A DNA stretch of 64,000 bases. Source: Cepaea nemoralis (lineage: Eukaryota; Mollusca; Gastropoda; Stylommatophora; Helicidae). Within the stretch, counting starts at the first letter, position 1. Every line of letters starts with the position of its first letter. The stretch is from assembly GCA_014155875.1 (NCBI GenBank), contig JACEFZ010028130.1, forward strand, positions 140,001 to 204,000, written 5' to 3'. This document shows, piece after piece, positions 22,976 through 33,378 of the stretch. The position numbers and the translations under genes are program-made. The notes under the pieces were generated by a model. It worked only from the letters and a program-made list of their open reading frames with translations, was not told the DNA's origin and searched no databases.

Positions 22976-23212
22976 CGGGCCCTGTGGCAAAGGAATTACG
23001 AACGAGATTAAAAATCCCGCATACCGCATTCGAAAAAACAGCTGCGGGAGATTTGGAAGCAGACCGCGTAGCGTTGGTTTCATACAATGGTATGAGTGCC
23101 GGTCGTTCAGAAAGCAATGACAAACCACCAAACGTAAACTGCTAGGAAATCACAAACAACCAAAAATTGTGGCACTGACTGCAACGTCCTATAAAAGATA
23201 TGCAACTATCTT
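22976..23212 (+). mobile_element. SINE-I sub-type b copy
   Basis: Shares with 49722-49985 the words AATCCCGCATACC, GGAAGCAGACC, CAATGGTATGAG and the 3' end AACGTCCTATAAAAGATATGC. It carries the SINE-I-like core TTCAGAAAGCAATGACAAA. The head differs from SINE-I, so it is probably a sister family. Confidence 0.7.
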
Positions 23213-23429
23213 AACTTCACATTACCAAATACATCTGAATTGCATACACAGCATAAATACTGATGCTTATGCAAGTGGATAATCTTTCTATCAGTATCGT
23301 TAAGTAAAAATTGCATTCCTTGCTCCCTTATCTGCAACAAACCGAAACTGAGTCTCTGAAATGTCTGATCGCATTTTAGTTCTTATCTTATTCATTATAA
23401 CGTGAAAGGGCAGTTTGGAGACGTGATTC

Positions 23430-23700
23430 TTTACACTGATTGTTCCATGCCATTTGGATTCCCTTACCTCGTGAATGTTTAATTATTGTGAAGGAAACTG
23501 ATCTGCAGAAGATTGGGATGATCTCTTCGCTGTTCAGTATCTCATTGAGGATCTTTGTTATGTCCTTTATGTTGAGCTCTTCCAGTACACCATATTTCTA
23601 CAGGAATATTAACCGGCCTTGGTGTTTTAACACCTTTAATTTTCTTGATAGCATTGTCTACCTCATCTTCCAACATGAGTCTGGAAAAAAAAAGGAATTT
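23430..23700 (-). mobile_element. LINE RT N-terminal fragment
   Basis: Minus strand reads RLMLEDEVDNAIKKIKGVKT then PRPVNIPVEIW, matching the segment just before the RT fingers (usually EEVxxAIKxLKNNKSPGxDxIPAE) in APE-type LINEs. The rest is degraded. It could belong to L-G or L-C. Confidence 0.6.
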
Positions 23701-24734
23701 GCTTCCATACTTATATTTATATGTGGTTTATCGCCTTTATTCTCATGAAATAATTCTTCTAATTATACCGACCATCTCCTTAACATATCCATTTTGTTCG
23801 TTAGAATATTTTCGTCATTTGAAGAGCTTTACTATGTTAGTATATAATTACGTTTTCTAAGAATGACCCTTATGTTCGTATCCGGGGTTATATTATGTCT
23901 GCTCCAGCTGTTTTCAGTTGCTTTTTTTTGTTTTGCACTGGTTGGTGTGTGTATGTATGTATGTGTGTATGCATGCATGCGCGCGCGTGTGTGTGTGTGT
24001 GTGAGTGTGTGTGTGTGTGTTTTATTAGCACTTTTCCTGTCTTCTTGATTCCATGAGTTCTACAAGTTCTTCAGCTTTATATTCCTTTTTGCTTGTTTGT
24101 AGATGTTTGTTGCACTGATATCTCAGCGCATTATAATATGCTATTATCTATTATATGTATGATCCGGACCAAAAGAAGAAGAAGAAGAACATAGTACGAG
24201 ATACTATAAGACAGAATCGATGAAGCTGCCACAACTAGGCTGGCTTGGCGTGAGTTGATTGAGGTCCTATGCTCCAGTGAGTTATAACAGGCAGAAGAGG
24301 GATCAGCAACGGCACATTAAACTTCAGAGAGAAACACCTTAAACCAAACCCTCATAACATTTAAATGTGGACTGACAATGGACTAGCGTGTTTTCTTTAA
24401 GAGACCGGAATAACCGTACAGCGTCCCAACACATGACATCTGGGTTTATTCTCTGGAAAATGCCAGGCGCGATGGTTGTTTTTGTTTCAATGTAAAGCCT
24501 CATAAAGTCTACGAGTGCATTATTTACCTGGAAATGATATGTTTAAAAAATATCTAAGCATGAAAAGCAGCTGAAGTGCTGTGGAACGATGTTTTCTAAA
24601 TCTAGTAAGGCAATCGTCCAGAATTCCCTCTATAAGGAGCTTGCAGTCTTTTACTAATGCATGTTATAAAATTCTATAACATGCTTGGATGAGTAATATT
24701 GTCTTTATTTCTCACAGTTTGAGTCGATCAAAGC
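23701..24734. other. No recognised gene; (TG)n inside
   Basis: A TG/TATG/GCGC microsatellite lies at about 23943-24020 and a short (AGA)n at about 24174-24188. Otherwise AT-rich with nothing recognised. Confidence 0.5.
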
Positions 24735-24835
24735 CAGGTTGATTTTCTAGGCCATCTTACGTCCAGTAGCTTACCACTGCTTTCTGAACGAGAAGTCAAC
24801 GTTTAAGTTCAACAGGAAATTACACCACTATCCCG
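24735..24835 (-). mobile_element. SINE-I-like 3' core fragment
   Basis: GGTTGATTTTCTAGGCCATC, TACGTCCAGTAGCTTACCAC and TGCTTTCTGAACGAGAAGTC match the reverse complement of the sub-type b core. Also found at 38768-38845. Confidence 0.55.
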
Positions 24836-25294
24836 GCATCAGCGCACATGGAGTTTAAGAGCGAGCGTGTCTCTCTTAACTCGCTATCTAAGGCAATTCT
24901 TTGCAAATACTAAACATTGGGCCAGAGGGCGCTAGAAGTCGATGTAAGAATAAATAACTGAAGGAGTTAAAGTAACAAGAATACAAGCATGTAAAGTAGC
25001 AACTAGGACAGAGTGGATTGGCTGGCTGGTTGGTTGTGAGTCCTTCAGAAGACTGAGACGGAAGAAGACGGAGTTTCAGTCTGAAGTCCGATGCACTGAC
25101 GTCAAAGCCGTGAATTTGTCGCATCTATTGGAGTGAGGTTGGTGAAGACTTTCTTCATGGCCCTATACCAGAGTGTCATCTCCACGGAGGCTGTAAATCT
25201 CCCTTCTGAGCAAGTCTTTCCATAATAAATATTCTGTCTGAGATACATTCCCCCCACGATTCCACAGATCCCTCACATCGCCTTTACCTTTAAT
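24836..25294. other. No recognised feature
   Basis: No motif, repeat partner or believable open frame was seen. Confidence 0.4.
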
Positions 25295-25510
25295 GTCAAA
25301 TACATTTGAAACATGATCAATACACAGAACATGCCAACTTTGTCAAATACATGTGAAAACTGATCAATACACAGACCATGTCATATACATGTGAAACCTG
25401 ATTAATACACAGACCATGTCAAATGCATGTGAAGCCTGACCAATACAAAGAAATTTTCATATACATGCTAAACCATATCAATACACAGACCATGTCAGAT
25501 ACATATGATG
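25295..25510. repeat. 39-44-bp minisatellite, about 5 copies
   Basis: Unit contains AATACATGTGAAACCTGATC, AATACACAGACCATGTCA. Copies differ by substitutions and short gaps. Confidence 0.85.
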
Positions 25511-26219
25511 GCAGCAACAATTTGATTACTGAGGAAAATGTAAAACATACAATGGATGTTGCAATGGTGTCCTCTAAATATAGAATGATCTTGATTTCTC
25601 CGTCTCAGCAATTCACTATTTCTTTTGTCTAATAACGATGTTTATCAAGAATATAGTCAGAATATTTCTCAGTGAACTGCTTTTTTGTTTCAATATATTT
25701 AGGCTGACGTCTGAAGGTGTACGTGGGAGACAATGTGGACAGCTGCCATGTACTGTTTCCAGCTTTCTGTAGCATATGGCAGTAACAGAATTACTTACTT
25801 TCATATACTGTAATCAGTTTGCAATGAATGCTGCACTAGTGGGGTGGTCTGGGGTAATTTGCAACGGATGCCTAGGTTTGCGATCGTCTTCTGTTCTTTT
25901 TAATTCTACAAATTGAAGCCTATCTCCCACTCTCTTCTGTTACCATAGTCACCAGATGCGAGAATTCTCGTTTCTATAATTCCTAGATGTGTGAATATGC
26001 GTGGGTGGACATAATGATAAGGTTACATGCTAAATCTCATTATTTTCCCTCAGTTGGTTACTGAGATATGGAATTTTATATTGGGACAGACAAAAGTAAA
26101 CAGACTATAGTTATTGATTCCGTATTTTAGAGTGTTGGATGTCTATGTTTGCGCTGATGACGTAAGGTGCCTACACACGCACACACAGACAGACATACAT
26201 AAATACACGTAAACACACA
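25511..26219. other. No recognised feature
   Basis: AT-rich. A short CA/CAGA microsatellite at 26176-26220 marks the boundary with the next LINE. Confidence 0.4.
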
Positions 26220-27790
26220 TCTCATCAGATGTCACAGGAATTAAAGAAACCGACACAGATGCCACCGAAGAACTAAAACCAGACATACTGAAAGAAGAAA
26301 TTATAGAAGCCATCTGATTAGCCCCATTGAACAAATCACCAGGACAAGATGAAATACCAAATGAACCATTTAAAGCAGCAAGAGAAGTAGGAACAGCATG
26401 GCTACATAGACTATTCAACCATGTTTGGGTAGAACAGCAGATACCACGAGACTGGGGAAACGCCATAATTATCCCAATTTGGAAAACCAAAGGCAGCAAA
26501 AGAAACTGCGCACAATACAGAAACATTTCACTGTTGAGCTATACTGGGAAAATGTTTTGCACAATTCTTGAGAAAAGATTACGAACTATTATAGAACACC
26601 AGCTAAGCGAAACACAACTTGGATTTAGGAAAAACAATGGGTACACAGATGACATTTTTGCTCTTAGACAACTTATAGAAAAATCAGTCGAATTCAATGA
26701 AACACTGTACTTAGCCTTTGTCGACCAAGAAAAGGCATTTGATAGAGTAGATAGAAACAAGCTGTGGGACATCCTTAAACAATATGGAGTGGGTACACAT
26801 CTAATAAACCTATGTAGAAGCTTATACAACAACAGTGAATACATAGTGAGAGCAACTGGAGGACACTCAGAACCCTTCACCATAAGATCACGAGTACGAC
26901 AAGAATGTGTCCTGTTCCCTCTCTTGTTTATAACATATATAAACAACATATGTAGAGAAACCAGCCAAAAAGTGACCACAAGAACACCTGCAAATCTAAC
27001 CATTAGAGAACTGCTGTTTGCGGATAACCAAGCACTAATAGCAAAATCAGAAGCTGAATTACAAGACCACATGACTAGTCTAAACGAAATGTGTAGGGAA
27101 CATAACATGAAAATTAGCACAAGTAAACAGAGTTATTGACTATTACTAAAGAAGAAAAAGCAGCAACGATTCACCTAAACGATCATCGCTTGAAACAAGT
27201 AAAGAGTTTCAAGTACCTAGGAATTACAATATCATCAAATGGCAAATCAGAAGACGAGATCGAAAATAGATGCAATAAGGCAAACCAACTCATTGGACAA
27301 ATGGCACCAATACTAAAGAACAAACATGTATCAATAACTACTAAGAAAGCACTTTACAACAAATCTTCCTACCAACTCTATGTTACCAATGCCAAACCTG
27401 GACAATGACAGAAAAAGAGAAAAGAAAAATCACAACAACAGAAATGAGATTCCTGAGAAGAATACTCAATGTATCAAGAAGAGATAAGATCAGAAATGAA
27501 GAAATCAGGACTAAAGTGGGGGTTAATAGCTGACACTAGATTTTATTAGAAGGCAGCAAGTCAAATGGTTTGGCCATGCAAGTAGGTTACCAACTAACAG
27601 TATACCACAACAAGCAATGATGTACAGACCAGAGGGAAGCAGAGGAAGAGGCCGCCACGTAAACGATGGACGCAGGGAATAACAGAGTCCATGGGAATAT
27701 CGATACATGAAGCCCATAAGCGGGCACTCTCCCGCTGTTTATAACTTCACCTCGACACCGCAAGGTACAAGAGGCACATGATGACAAAAC
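26220..27790 (+). mobile_element. LINE L-D, longest copy, RT with altered catalytic box
   Basis: Open from 26327 for 270 codons. PLNKSPGQDEIPNEPFKAA lies near 26325, IIPIWKTKGSKRNCAQYRNI near 26470, TQLGFRKNNGYTDDIFALRQ near 26610, YLAFVDQEKAFDRVDRNKLW near 26710, and SRVRQECVLFPLLFITYINN near 26885. At the catalytic box it reads LLFADNQALIAKSEAELQ, so the second aspartate of FADD is asparagine. Downstream, in other frames, are VKSFKYLGITISSNGKSEDE, MAPILKNKHVSITTKKALYN and, near 27570, QVKWFGHASRLPTNSIPQQA and GHKRALS-like residues. RGVRQGC is also changed to SRVRQEC. The enzyme would be inactive. The 5' end is truncated, with no endonuclease. Confidence 0.9.
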
Positions 27791-27837
27791 ATAAGAAGCT
27801 TCACTGGAGCTGGTATCCCTAGTGCCAACACTGATAC

Positions 27838-27938
27838 GATCATATGTTAATCATGTGACGACAATCATATGCTAATCACGTGAAGACAATCATCTGTTAA
27901 TCATGTGACGACAATCCTATGTTAATCATGTTTGTTTT
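27838..27938. repeat. 25-bp minisatellite, part 1
   Basis: Unit ATATGTTAATCATGTGACGA then CAATC at 25-bp spacing (GTTAA at 27846, 27871 and 27896). Continues at 28714-28850 after inserted material. Confidence 0.9.
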
Positions 27939-27944
27939 TTTTAG

Positions 27945-28168
27945 CATATCCTTTACAGGACTTAGCTGTCAACACCAGCATCTTTCAGCTGTATGTTGAT
28001 CTCTTGGCAAGATTACGCTCAGTAGTTTGCCATTGCTTTCTGAGCGGCCGGCTCAGTATCCCGCAAGTCACGAACGGGGGTCGAACCGCCTCAGTTCTCG
28101 CTCCGCTACGAGACTCTGCGTGATAAACGGGATTACAGAGAGAAAGTGTTGTAACCCCACAGCCAGCA
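27945..28168 (-). mobile_element. SINE-I copy, well preserved
   Basis: Minus-strand copy: 3' end CATATCCTTTACAGGACTTA, core TTTGCCATTGCTTTCTGAGC, box B (reverse complement GGTTCGACCCC) near 28078, and the head region TAAACGGGATTACAGAGAGA. It lies within the interruption of the 25-bp array. Confidence 0.9.
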
Positions 28169-28712
28169 AGAAATCAATGGGGAGAACCGTTAGGCCCTAA
28201 ACAATTATAAAAATAAACATAGTATTATGTGGCGCTCACAGAACGAGAAGAAGGAAATCGAGACTAGAAGACGCATTAGACAACATAAAATTTGAAAGCT
28301 ATAGCTCCAAATGACAACGGCGCCTCATTGCAGGAACAAGTGTACTTCGACGCACGACCAACTAGACACTCCACACAAACAAAGTGTCTTCAATGGTCAT
28401 GTCTATCATATACATGAACCTAACAACTACGGACATAATTCATATCAAACCATTGAGATAGCCCCATGGGTCTCATAATTTATATTAAACCAGCACAGGT
28501 CAAATAACAAACACACAAACACATCGGACAGTAATGCTGTTGTCGAGTATACATGAACAAACATTTAAAGAAGAGAAATGATTGGTCGGTTCTAATGCTG
28601 TACACGTAAACACAAGAAATCAATGGGGAGAACCGATAAGTCCACTAAGACAATTGATTTCCTTCTTCTCCTTCTGTGAGCGCCAAATAATACTATGTTT
28701 ATTTATGTAATT
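28169..28712. mobile_element. Unit with 56-bp inverted repeat arms, possible MITE or inverted duplication
   Basis: Arm 28203-28259 (AATAAACATAGTATTATGTG, GCGCTCACAGAACGAGAAGA) is repeated inverted at 28656-28712 (TCTTCTCCTTCTGTGAGCGC, CAAATAATACTATGTTTATT). Each arm is preceded by a direct repeat containing AAGAAATCAATGGGGAGAAC (28169 and 28616). There is no coding sequence and no clear TSD. Class unknown. Confidence 0.6.
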
Positions 28713-28713
28713 A

Positions 28714-28850
28714 TGTTAATCATGTGACAACAATCCTATGTTAATCATGAGACGACAATCCTATGTTATCATGTACTGACAATCATAAGATGTGACGATA
28801 ATCCTATGACAATCATGTGATGATACTCTATGATAATCATGTGGACAATT
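28714..28850. repeat. 25-bp minisatellite, part 2
   Basis: Same unit as at 27838 (TTAATCATGTGACAACAATC), more diverged toward the right. Confidence 0.85.
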
Positions 28851-29059
28851 CAATAAAATTTCTAACGGATCCGGTATTTGGTATCTGTGCCGCGAAAGCA
28901 GAACACATTAGCATGGATATATGTCTGACCATAAGAATGGGGAACATTACAAATGTATTTGATATACCAACAAGCTTCTATTTCCCACTTGTAATAAACA
29001 ACCTACATTTCAACATGAGTTGAATATTTCTCTTCCTGGTATAATGTTTTATTAAGTTT
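28851..29059. other. No recognised feature
   Basis: Short AT-rich unique-looking stretch. Confidence 0.4.
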
Positions 29060-29250
29060 CTTTCTTGTTTATTTACAAGAGTGGGCTGGCATCACACGGC
29101 ACGAGTGGCTCGACACACTGAGCACATCAGAATTAGTCACACCAACTTCCATCTGTGTACCAGGGCACTCGGGTGCCAAAGGCAATGGTAAACCCGGTCG
29201 TTGACCCCCAAACATTGGGGGGATAACCGGAGGTGGGACAAGAGCAATGG
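29060..29250 (+). mobile_element. LINE L-A-type RNase H fragment
   Basis: Reads WAGITRHEWLDTLSTSELV then TPTSICVPGHSGAKGNGKPG. This is the RNase H segment with the PGHxGxxGN motif found at about 51990 and 61000 (VPGHAGLQGNEQSDRLA in the first). The equivalent of NEQADRLA is altered, so it is not functional. Confidence 0.75.
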
Positions 29251-29694
29251 AATTTGACAAACTCCCTCACAACGTTATAAGAAAGGGGTGAAAAGAACTA
29301 GGAAATTTCCCCCTTCATTTTGGATAGGGATGGGGTGGAAAGGCCCGGGGGACCGGCCTCAAAAAACCAAATTATCTGACCCGGACCGTGTGGATAAGAA
29401 TTCACATTACCATCAGAAAATAAAACCCCCGGGGGATGGGGGCCACAGTAAGGGGAAAAGTAAAGGGGAAGAAAAACCAAGGGGGAAAAACCCCCGCGGG
29501 GGTTAGTAAGGGGGAACCCCCAATCCATCAGAGAAGGGGCTCAAATTCCCAACGGGGCCCAAGGGGAAACATCCAAGGAATCTAAAACTACTACAACAGG
29601 TAGCAGCGAACCGCCAGACATAAAGAGACAGGACTTCTGTCCTATGCGCCGCCTTAGGCTCAAGAGCAAAGACTAACTGACTAACTAACTAAAC
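29251..29694 (+). mobile_element. Remainder of LINE 3' end, with homopolymer-rich middle
   Basis: Ends in GACTAACTGACTAACTAACT, the 3' tail type of L-A. Between 29270 and 29580 the sequence is full of runs of G, C and A (GGGGG, CCCCC, AAAAA) and no longer matches L-A. Either strongly decayed or poor-quality sequence. Confidence 0.45.
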
Positions 29695-30130
29695 AGGGTG
29701 TGATAATGTTTCTGTTTAATTCACCAGAGTAAACACGATGTGAGAGTGTTTCTAGTAAATTTACTAGAGTAAAAACGAAATGACAATGTTTCTTATCAGT
29801 TTACCAGAGGAAACAAGGTGTAATTATATTTCTGGTTAATTTACCAGAATAAACACGACGAGAAAATGTTTCTGGTTAATTTATTCAAGCAAACACAGCA
29901 TAAAGAGTGTTTTTGTGTGGTTAATTTGCCAGAGAAAATACGATATGATAGTGTTTCTGGTTAAGTTTACAAGTGTAAATACGGTGTGATAGTGTTTCTG
30001 GTTAATTTGCCAGAGAAAACACAATATGATAGTGTTTCTGACTAATTTACCAAAGTAAACATAGTGTGATAGTGTTTCTTGTTAATTTACCATAGTAAAC
30101 ACAGTGTGATAGTGCTTCTAATGTATACTG
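29695..30130. repeat. Diverged 40-bp minisatellite, about 10 copies
   Basis: Unit contains AGTGTTTCTGGTTAATTTAC then CAGAGTAAACACAGTGTGAT, with frequent substitutions. Confidence 0.9.
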
Positions 30131-30226
30131 TATTCTTCACTTTCAGCTGTCCAATTTCACTGGCACCACATTGATATCTTCCTTCTCATGAGCAGTTACA
30201 CTATAGATAAAGCAAAGGTCCATCTT

Positions 30227-30520
30227 CCATGCCGTGAGGCGGACTGGGTTTCCTGTGCTGGTCCAATGTTTCTATAGACTATTCGGCCTACTACTGGCCA
30301 TGCCGTGAGGCGGACTGGGTTTCTTGTGCTGGTCCAATGTTTCTATAGACTATTCGGCCTACTACTGGCCATGCCGTGAGGCGGACTGGGTTTCTTGTGC
30401 TGGTCCAATGTTTCTATAGACTATTCGGCCTACTACTGGCCATGCCGTGAGGCGGACTGGGTTTCTTGTGTTGGTCAAAATGTTTCTATAGACTATTCGG
30501 CCTACTACTGGCCGTGCGGT
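30227..30520. repeat. 71-bp minisatellite, 4 copies
   Basis: Copies start at 30227, 30298, 30369 and 30440 with CCATGCCGTGAGGCGGACTG and contain TTTCTATAGACTATTCGGCC. Nearly identical, so recent. Confidence 0.95.
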
Positions 30521-30524
30521 GAAT

Positions 30525-30715
30525 ATTACACTGGCTGCCTTTACTTATCAAAACATTTTCTGGTACCCATTTTATATTGGGTCGACTTAGGAGCCCATAT
30601 AATTTAAAACAAACATTCCTTATCGTGGGAGATCGGATATATAACTACGGGACCGGTAGGCAAGCGTGCTAGTTACTGTGCCACAGTGGCCGCGCGTTAC
30701 TAGATAATCATATTA
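30525..30715 (-). mobile_element. SINE-II copy
   Basis: Words GCCTTTACTTATCAAAACAT, CTGGTACCCATTTTATATTG, GGTCGACTTAGGAGCCCA and the tRNA-like head on the right (GGCAAGCGTGCTAGTTACTG, TGCCACAGTGGCC) match the other SINE-II copies. Confidence 0.65.
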
Positions 30716-31034
30716 CTGTGCTCCGAAGTAGTTTCCCGCCATGGGTCTGTGATATGATAGAAGACCTGAATTCACGGAGCAATAAGTGGCCAGTCTTTCC
30801 CTCACTTTCGCAGGCTAACGAGCCCATGCATAGAACCGGCGTCCGATTGTGCTCATGACATTATATGCGAATTTCGTAGTCGACTTCGCTAACGGGCCAC
30901 AGGCTATGTTATTAATTCTTGTTATTTCTGCTGTGTAATTATCGAGTGGCATATGTATGTAGTGTTCAAGACATTAGGTCACGCAGCTAGACAGTCAGCA
31001 GCCTCAGTGATACCAAGTGCGGGGAACACTGAGA
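30716..31034. other. No recognised feature
   Basis: GC-moderate unique-looking sequence. No motif seen. Confidence 0.4.
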
Positions 31035-31290
31035 GCGGGCGACGAACAAATAACACGGGCAACGAACAGATAACACGGGCAACGAACAGATAACACGGGC
31101 AACGAACAGATAACACGGGCAACGAACAAATAACATGGGCAACGAACAGATAACACGGGCAACGAGCAATGAACAGATAACACGGGCAACTAACAAATAA
31201 CATGGGCAACGAACAGATAACACGGGCAACGAGCAATGAACAGATAACACGGGCAACGAACAGATAACACGGGCAACGAACAAATAACAA
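31035..31290. repeat. 20-bp minisatellite, about 12 copies
   Basis: Unit GGGCAACGAACAGATAACAC, with two longer variants containing GAGCAATGAACAGATAACAC. Minus-strand frames are open but repetitive. Confidence 0.95.
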
Positions 31291-31529
31291 GGCCAGTTCT
31301 ACACACGACACGTCACTGGATGATGCATTATGTAGGTTTCTAATTGTCAAGTATCTTCTGGTCTTGTTATAGTCAACGGTAGTTTTCAGGCGTGGGATGC
31401 AACAACAATGAGTGCCGCACCAAGCAACATCCGTGGGCACGAGCAACACGCTAGGTTCTTGCTCAAGTGCAGCACTTGGAACACGTCATGCTTAGAAGTG
31501 GTTAGCTTGTCAGGGATTGTCACTAATAT
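31291..31529. other. No recognised feature
   Basis: Unique-looking spacer between two arrays. Confidence 0.4.
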
Positions 31530-32995
31530 GGGTAGGGGTCAGTTACAACATGGGTGGGGGTCAGAATACAACATGGGTGGGGGTCAGAATACAACATGTG
31601 TGGGGGTCAGAATACAACATTGGTGGGGGTCAGATTACAACATGGGTGGGGGTCAGAATACAACATGGGTGGGGTTAGAATACAACATGGGTGGGGGTCA
31701 GAATACAACATATGTGGGGGTCAGAATACAACATTGGTGGGGGTCAGATTACAACATGGGTGGGGGTCAGAATACAACATGGGTGGGTGTTAGAATACAA
31801 CATTGGTGGGGGTCAGATTACAACATGGGTGGGGGTCAGAATAAACATGGGTGGGGTTAGAATACAACATGGGTGGGGGTCAGAATACAACATATGTGGG
31901 GGTCAGAATACAACATTGGTGGGGGTCAGATTACAACATGGGTGGGGGTCAGAATACAACATGGATGGGGTTAGAATACAACATAGGTGGGGGTCAGAAT
32001 ATAACTTGGGTGGGGGTCAGAATACAATATGTTTGGGGGTCAGATTACAACTTGGGTGAAGGTCAGTAGAATACAACATGGACGGGATCAGAATACAACT
32101 TGGGTGGGGGTCAGAATACAATATGTTTGGGGGGTCATAATACAACATGAGTGAAGGTTAGAATACAACATTGGTAAGGGTTAGAATACAACATGGATTG
32201 GGGGTCAGAATACAATATGGATTGGGGTCGGAATACAACATGGATTGGAATCAGAATACAACATGGATTGGGGTCAGAATATAACATGGGCGGGGTCAGA
32301 ATACAACATTGGTAAGGGTTAGAATAAAACATGGGTGGGATCAGAATACAACATGGGTGGGGTTCAGAATACAACTTGGGTGATGGTCAGAATACAACAC
32401 GGTTGGGTTCAGAATACAACATGGGTTGGGTTAGAATAAAACATGGGTGGAGGTAAGAATACAACATGAGTGAAGGTCAGAATACAACATGGGTGGGGTC
32501 AGAATACAACACAGATTGGGGTCAGAATACAACATGGGTGGGAGTCAGAATACAACATGCATGGGGTCAGAATACACCATGGATTGGGGTTAGAATGAAA
32601 TATAGGTGGGGGTCAGAATACAACATGGATTTGGGTCAGAATGTAACATGGATTGGGGTCAGAATACAACATGGGTGTAGGTCAGAATACAACATGGGTG
32701 TAGGTCAGAATACAACATGGGTGGAGGTCAGAATACAACATGGGTGGAGGTCAGAATACAACATGGGTGTAGGTCAGAATACAACATGGGTGTAGGTCAG
32801 AATACAACATGGGTGGAGGTCAGAATACAACATGGGTGTAGGTCAGAATACAACATGGGTGTAGGTCAGAATACAACATGGGTGTAGGTCAGAATACAAC
32901 ATGGGTGTAGGTCAGAATACAACATGGGTGAAGGTCAGAATACAACATGGGTGGAGTTAGAATACAACATGGGTGGAGGTCAGAATACATCTGGT
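31530..32995. repeat. 23-24-bp minisatellite, about 60 copies
   Basis: Unit GGTCAGAATACAACATGGGT plus a short G-rich part. It changes character along its length: GGGTGGGGGTCAG on the left, GATTGGGGTCAG in the middle and GGGTGTAGGTCAG on the right. Confidence 0.96.
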
Positions 32996-33378
32996 CATTC
33001 TGGCTGATCCGTGTATCGTATTGATTAAGACGCCTTGGCGACAGTGAACATTTGACGCTTGTTAGGATAAAAACAGACGCATGCCAGCCCATGTTTATAA
33101 TTTGGCACTAAACAATGGTGGTGTATGGGAGAAATATGTCTGGTTGAGTTGTGGGGACAATGGTAGTGCATGGGAGAAATATGTCTGGTTAAGTTGTGGG
33201 GACAATGGTAGTGCATGGGAGAAATATGTCTGGTTAAGTTGTGGGGACAATGGTAGTGCATGGGAGAAATATGTCTGGTTGAGTTGTGGGGACAATGGTA
33301 GTGCGTGGGAGAAATATGTCTGGTTAAGTTGTGGGGACAATGGTAGTGCATGGGAGAAATATGTCTGGTTAAGTTGTG
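32953..33378. repeat. 424-bp segmental duplication, first copy
   Basis: The segment that carries the end of the 23-bp array, the unique spacer (CTGGTCATTCTGGCTGATCC, GACGCCTTGGCGACAGTGAA) and six 45-bp units recurs 424 bp to the right, starting near 33377, with no difference that I could see. Confidence 0.9.
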
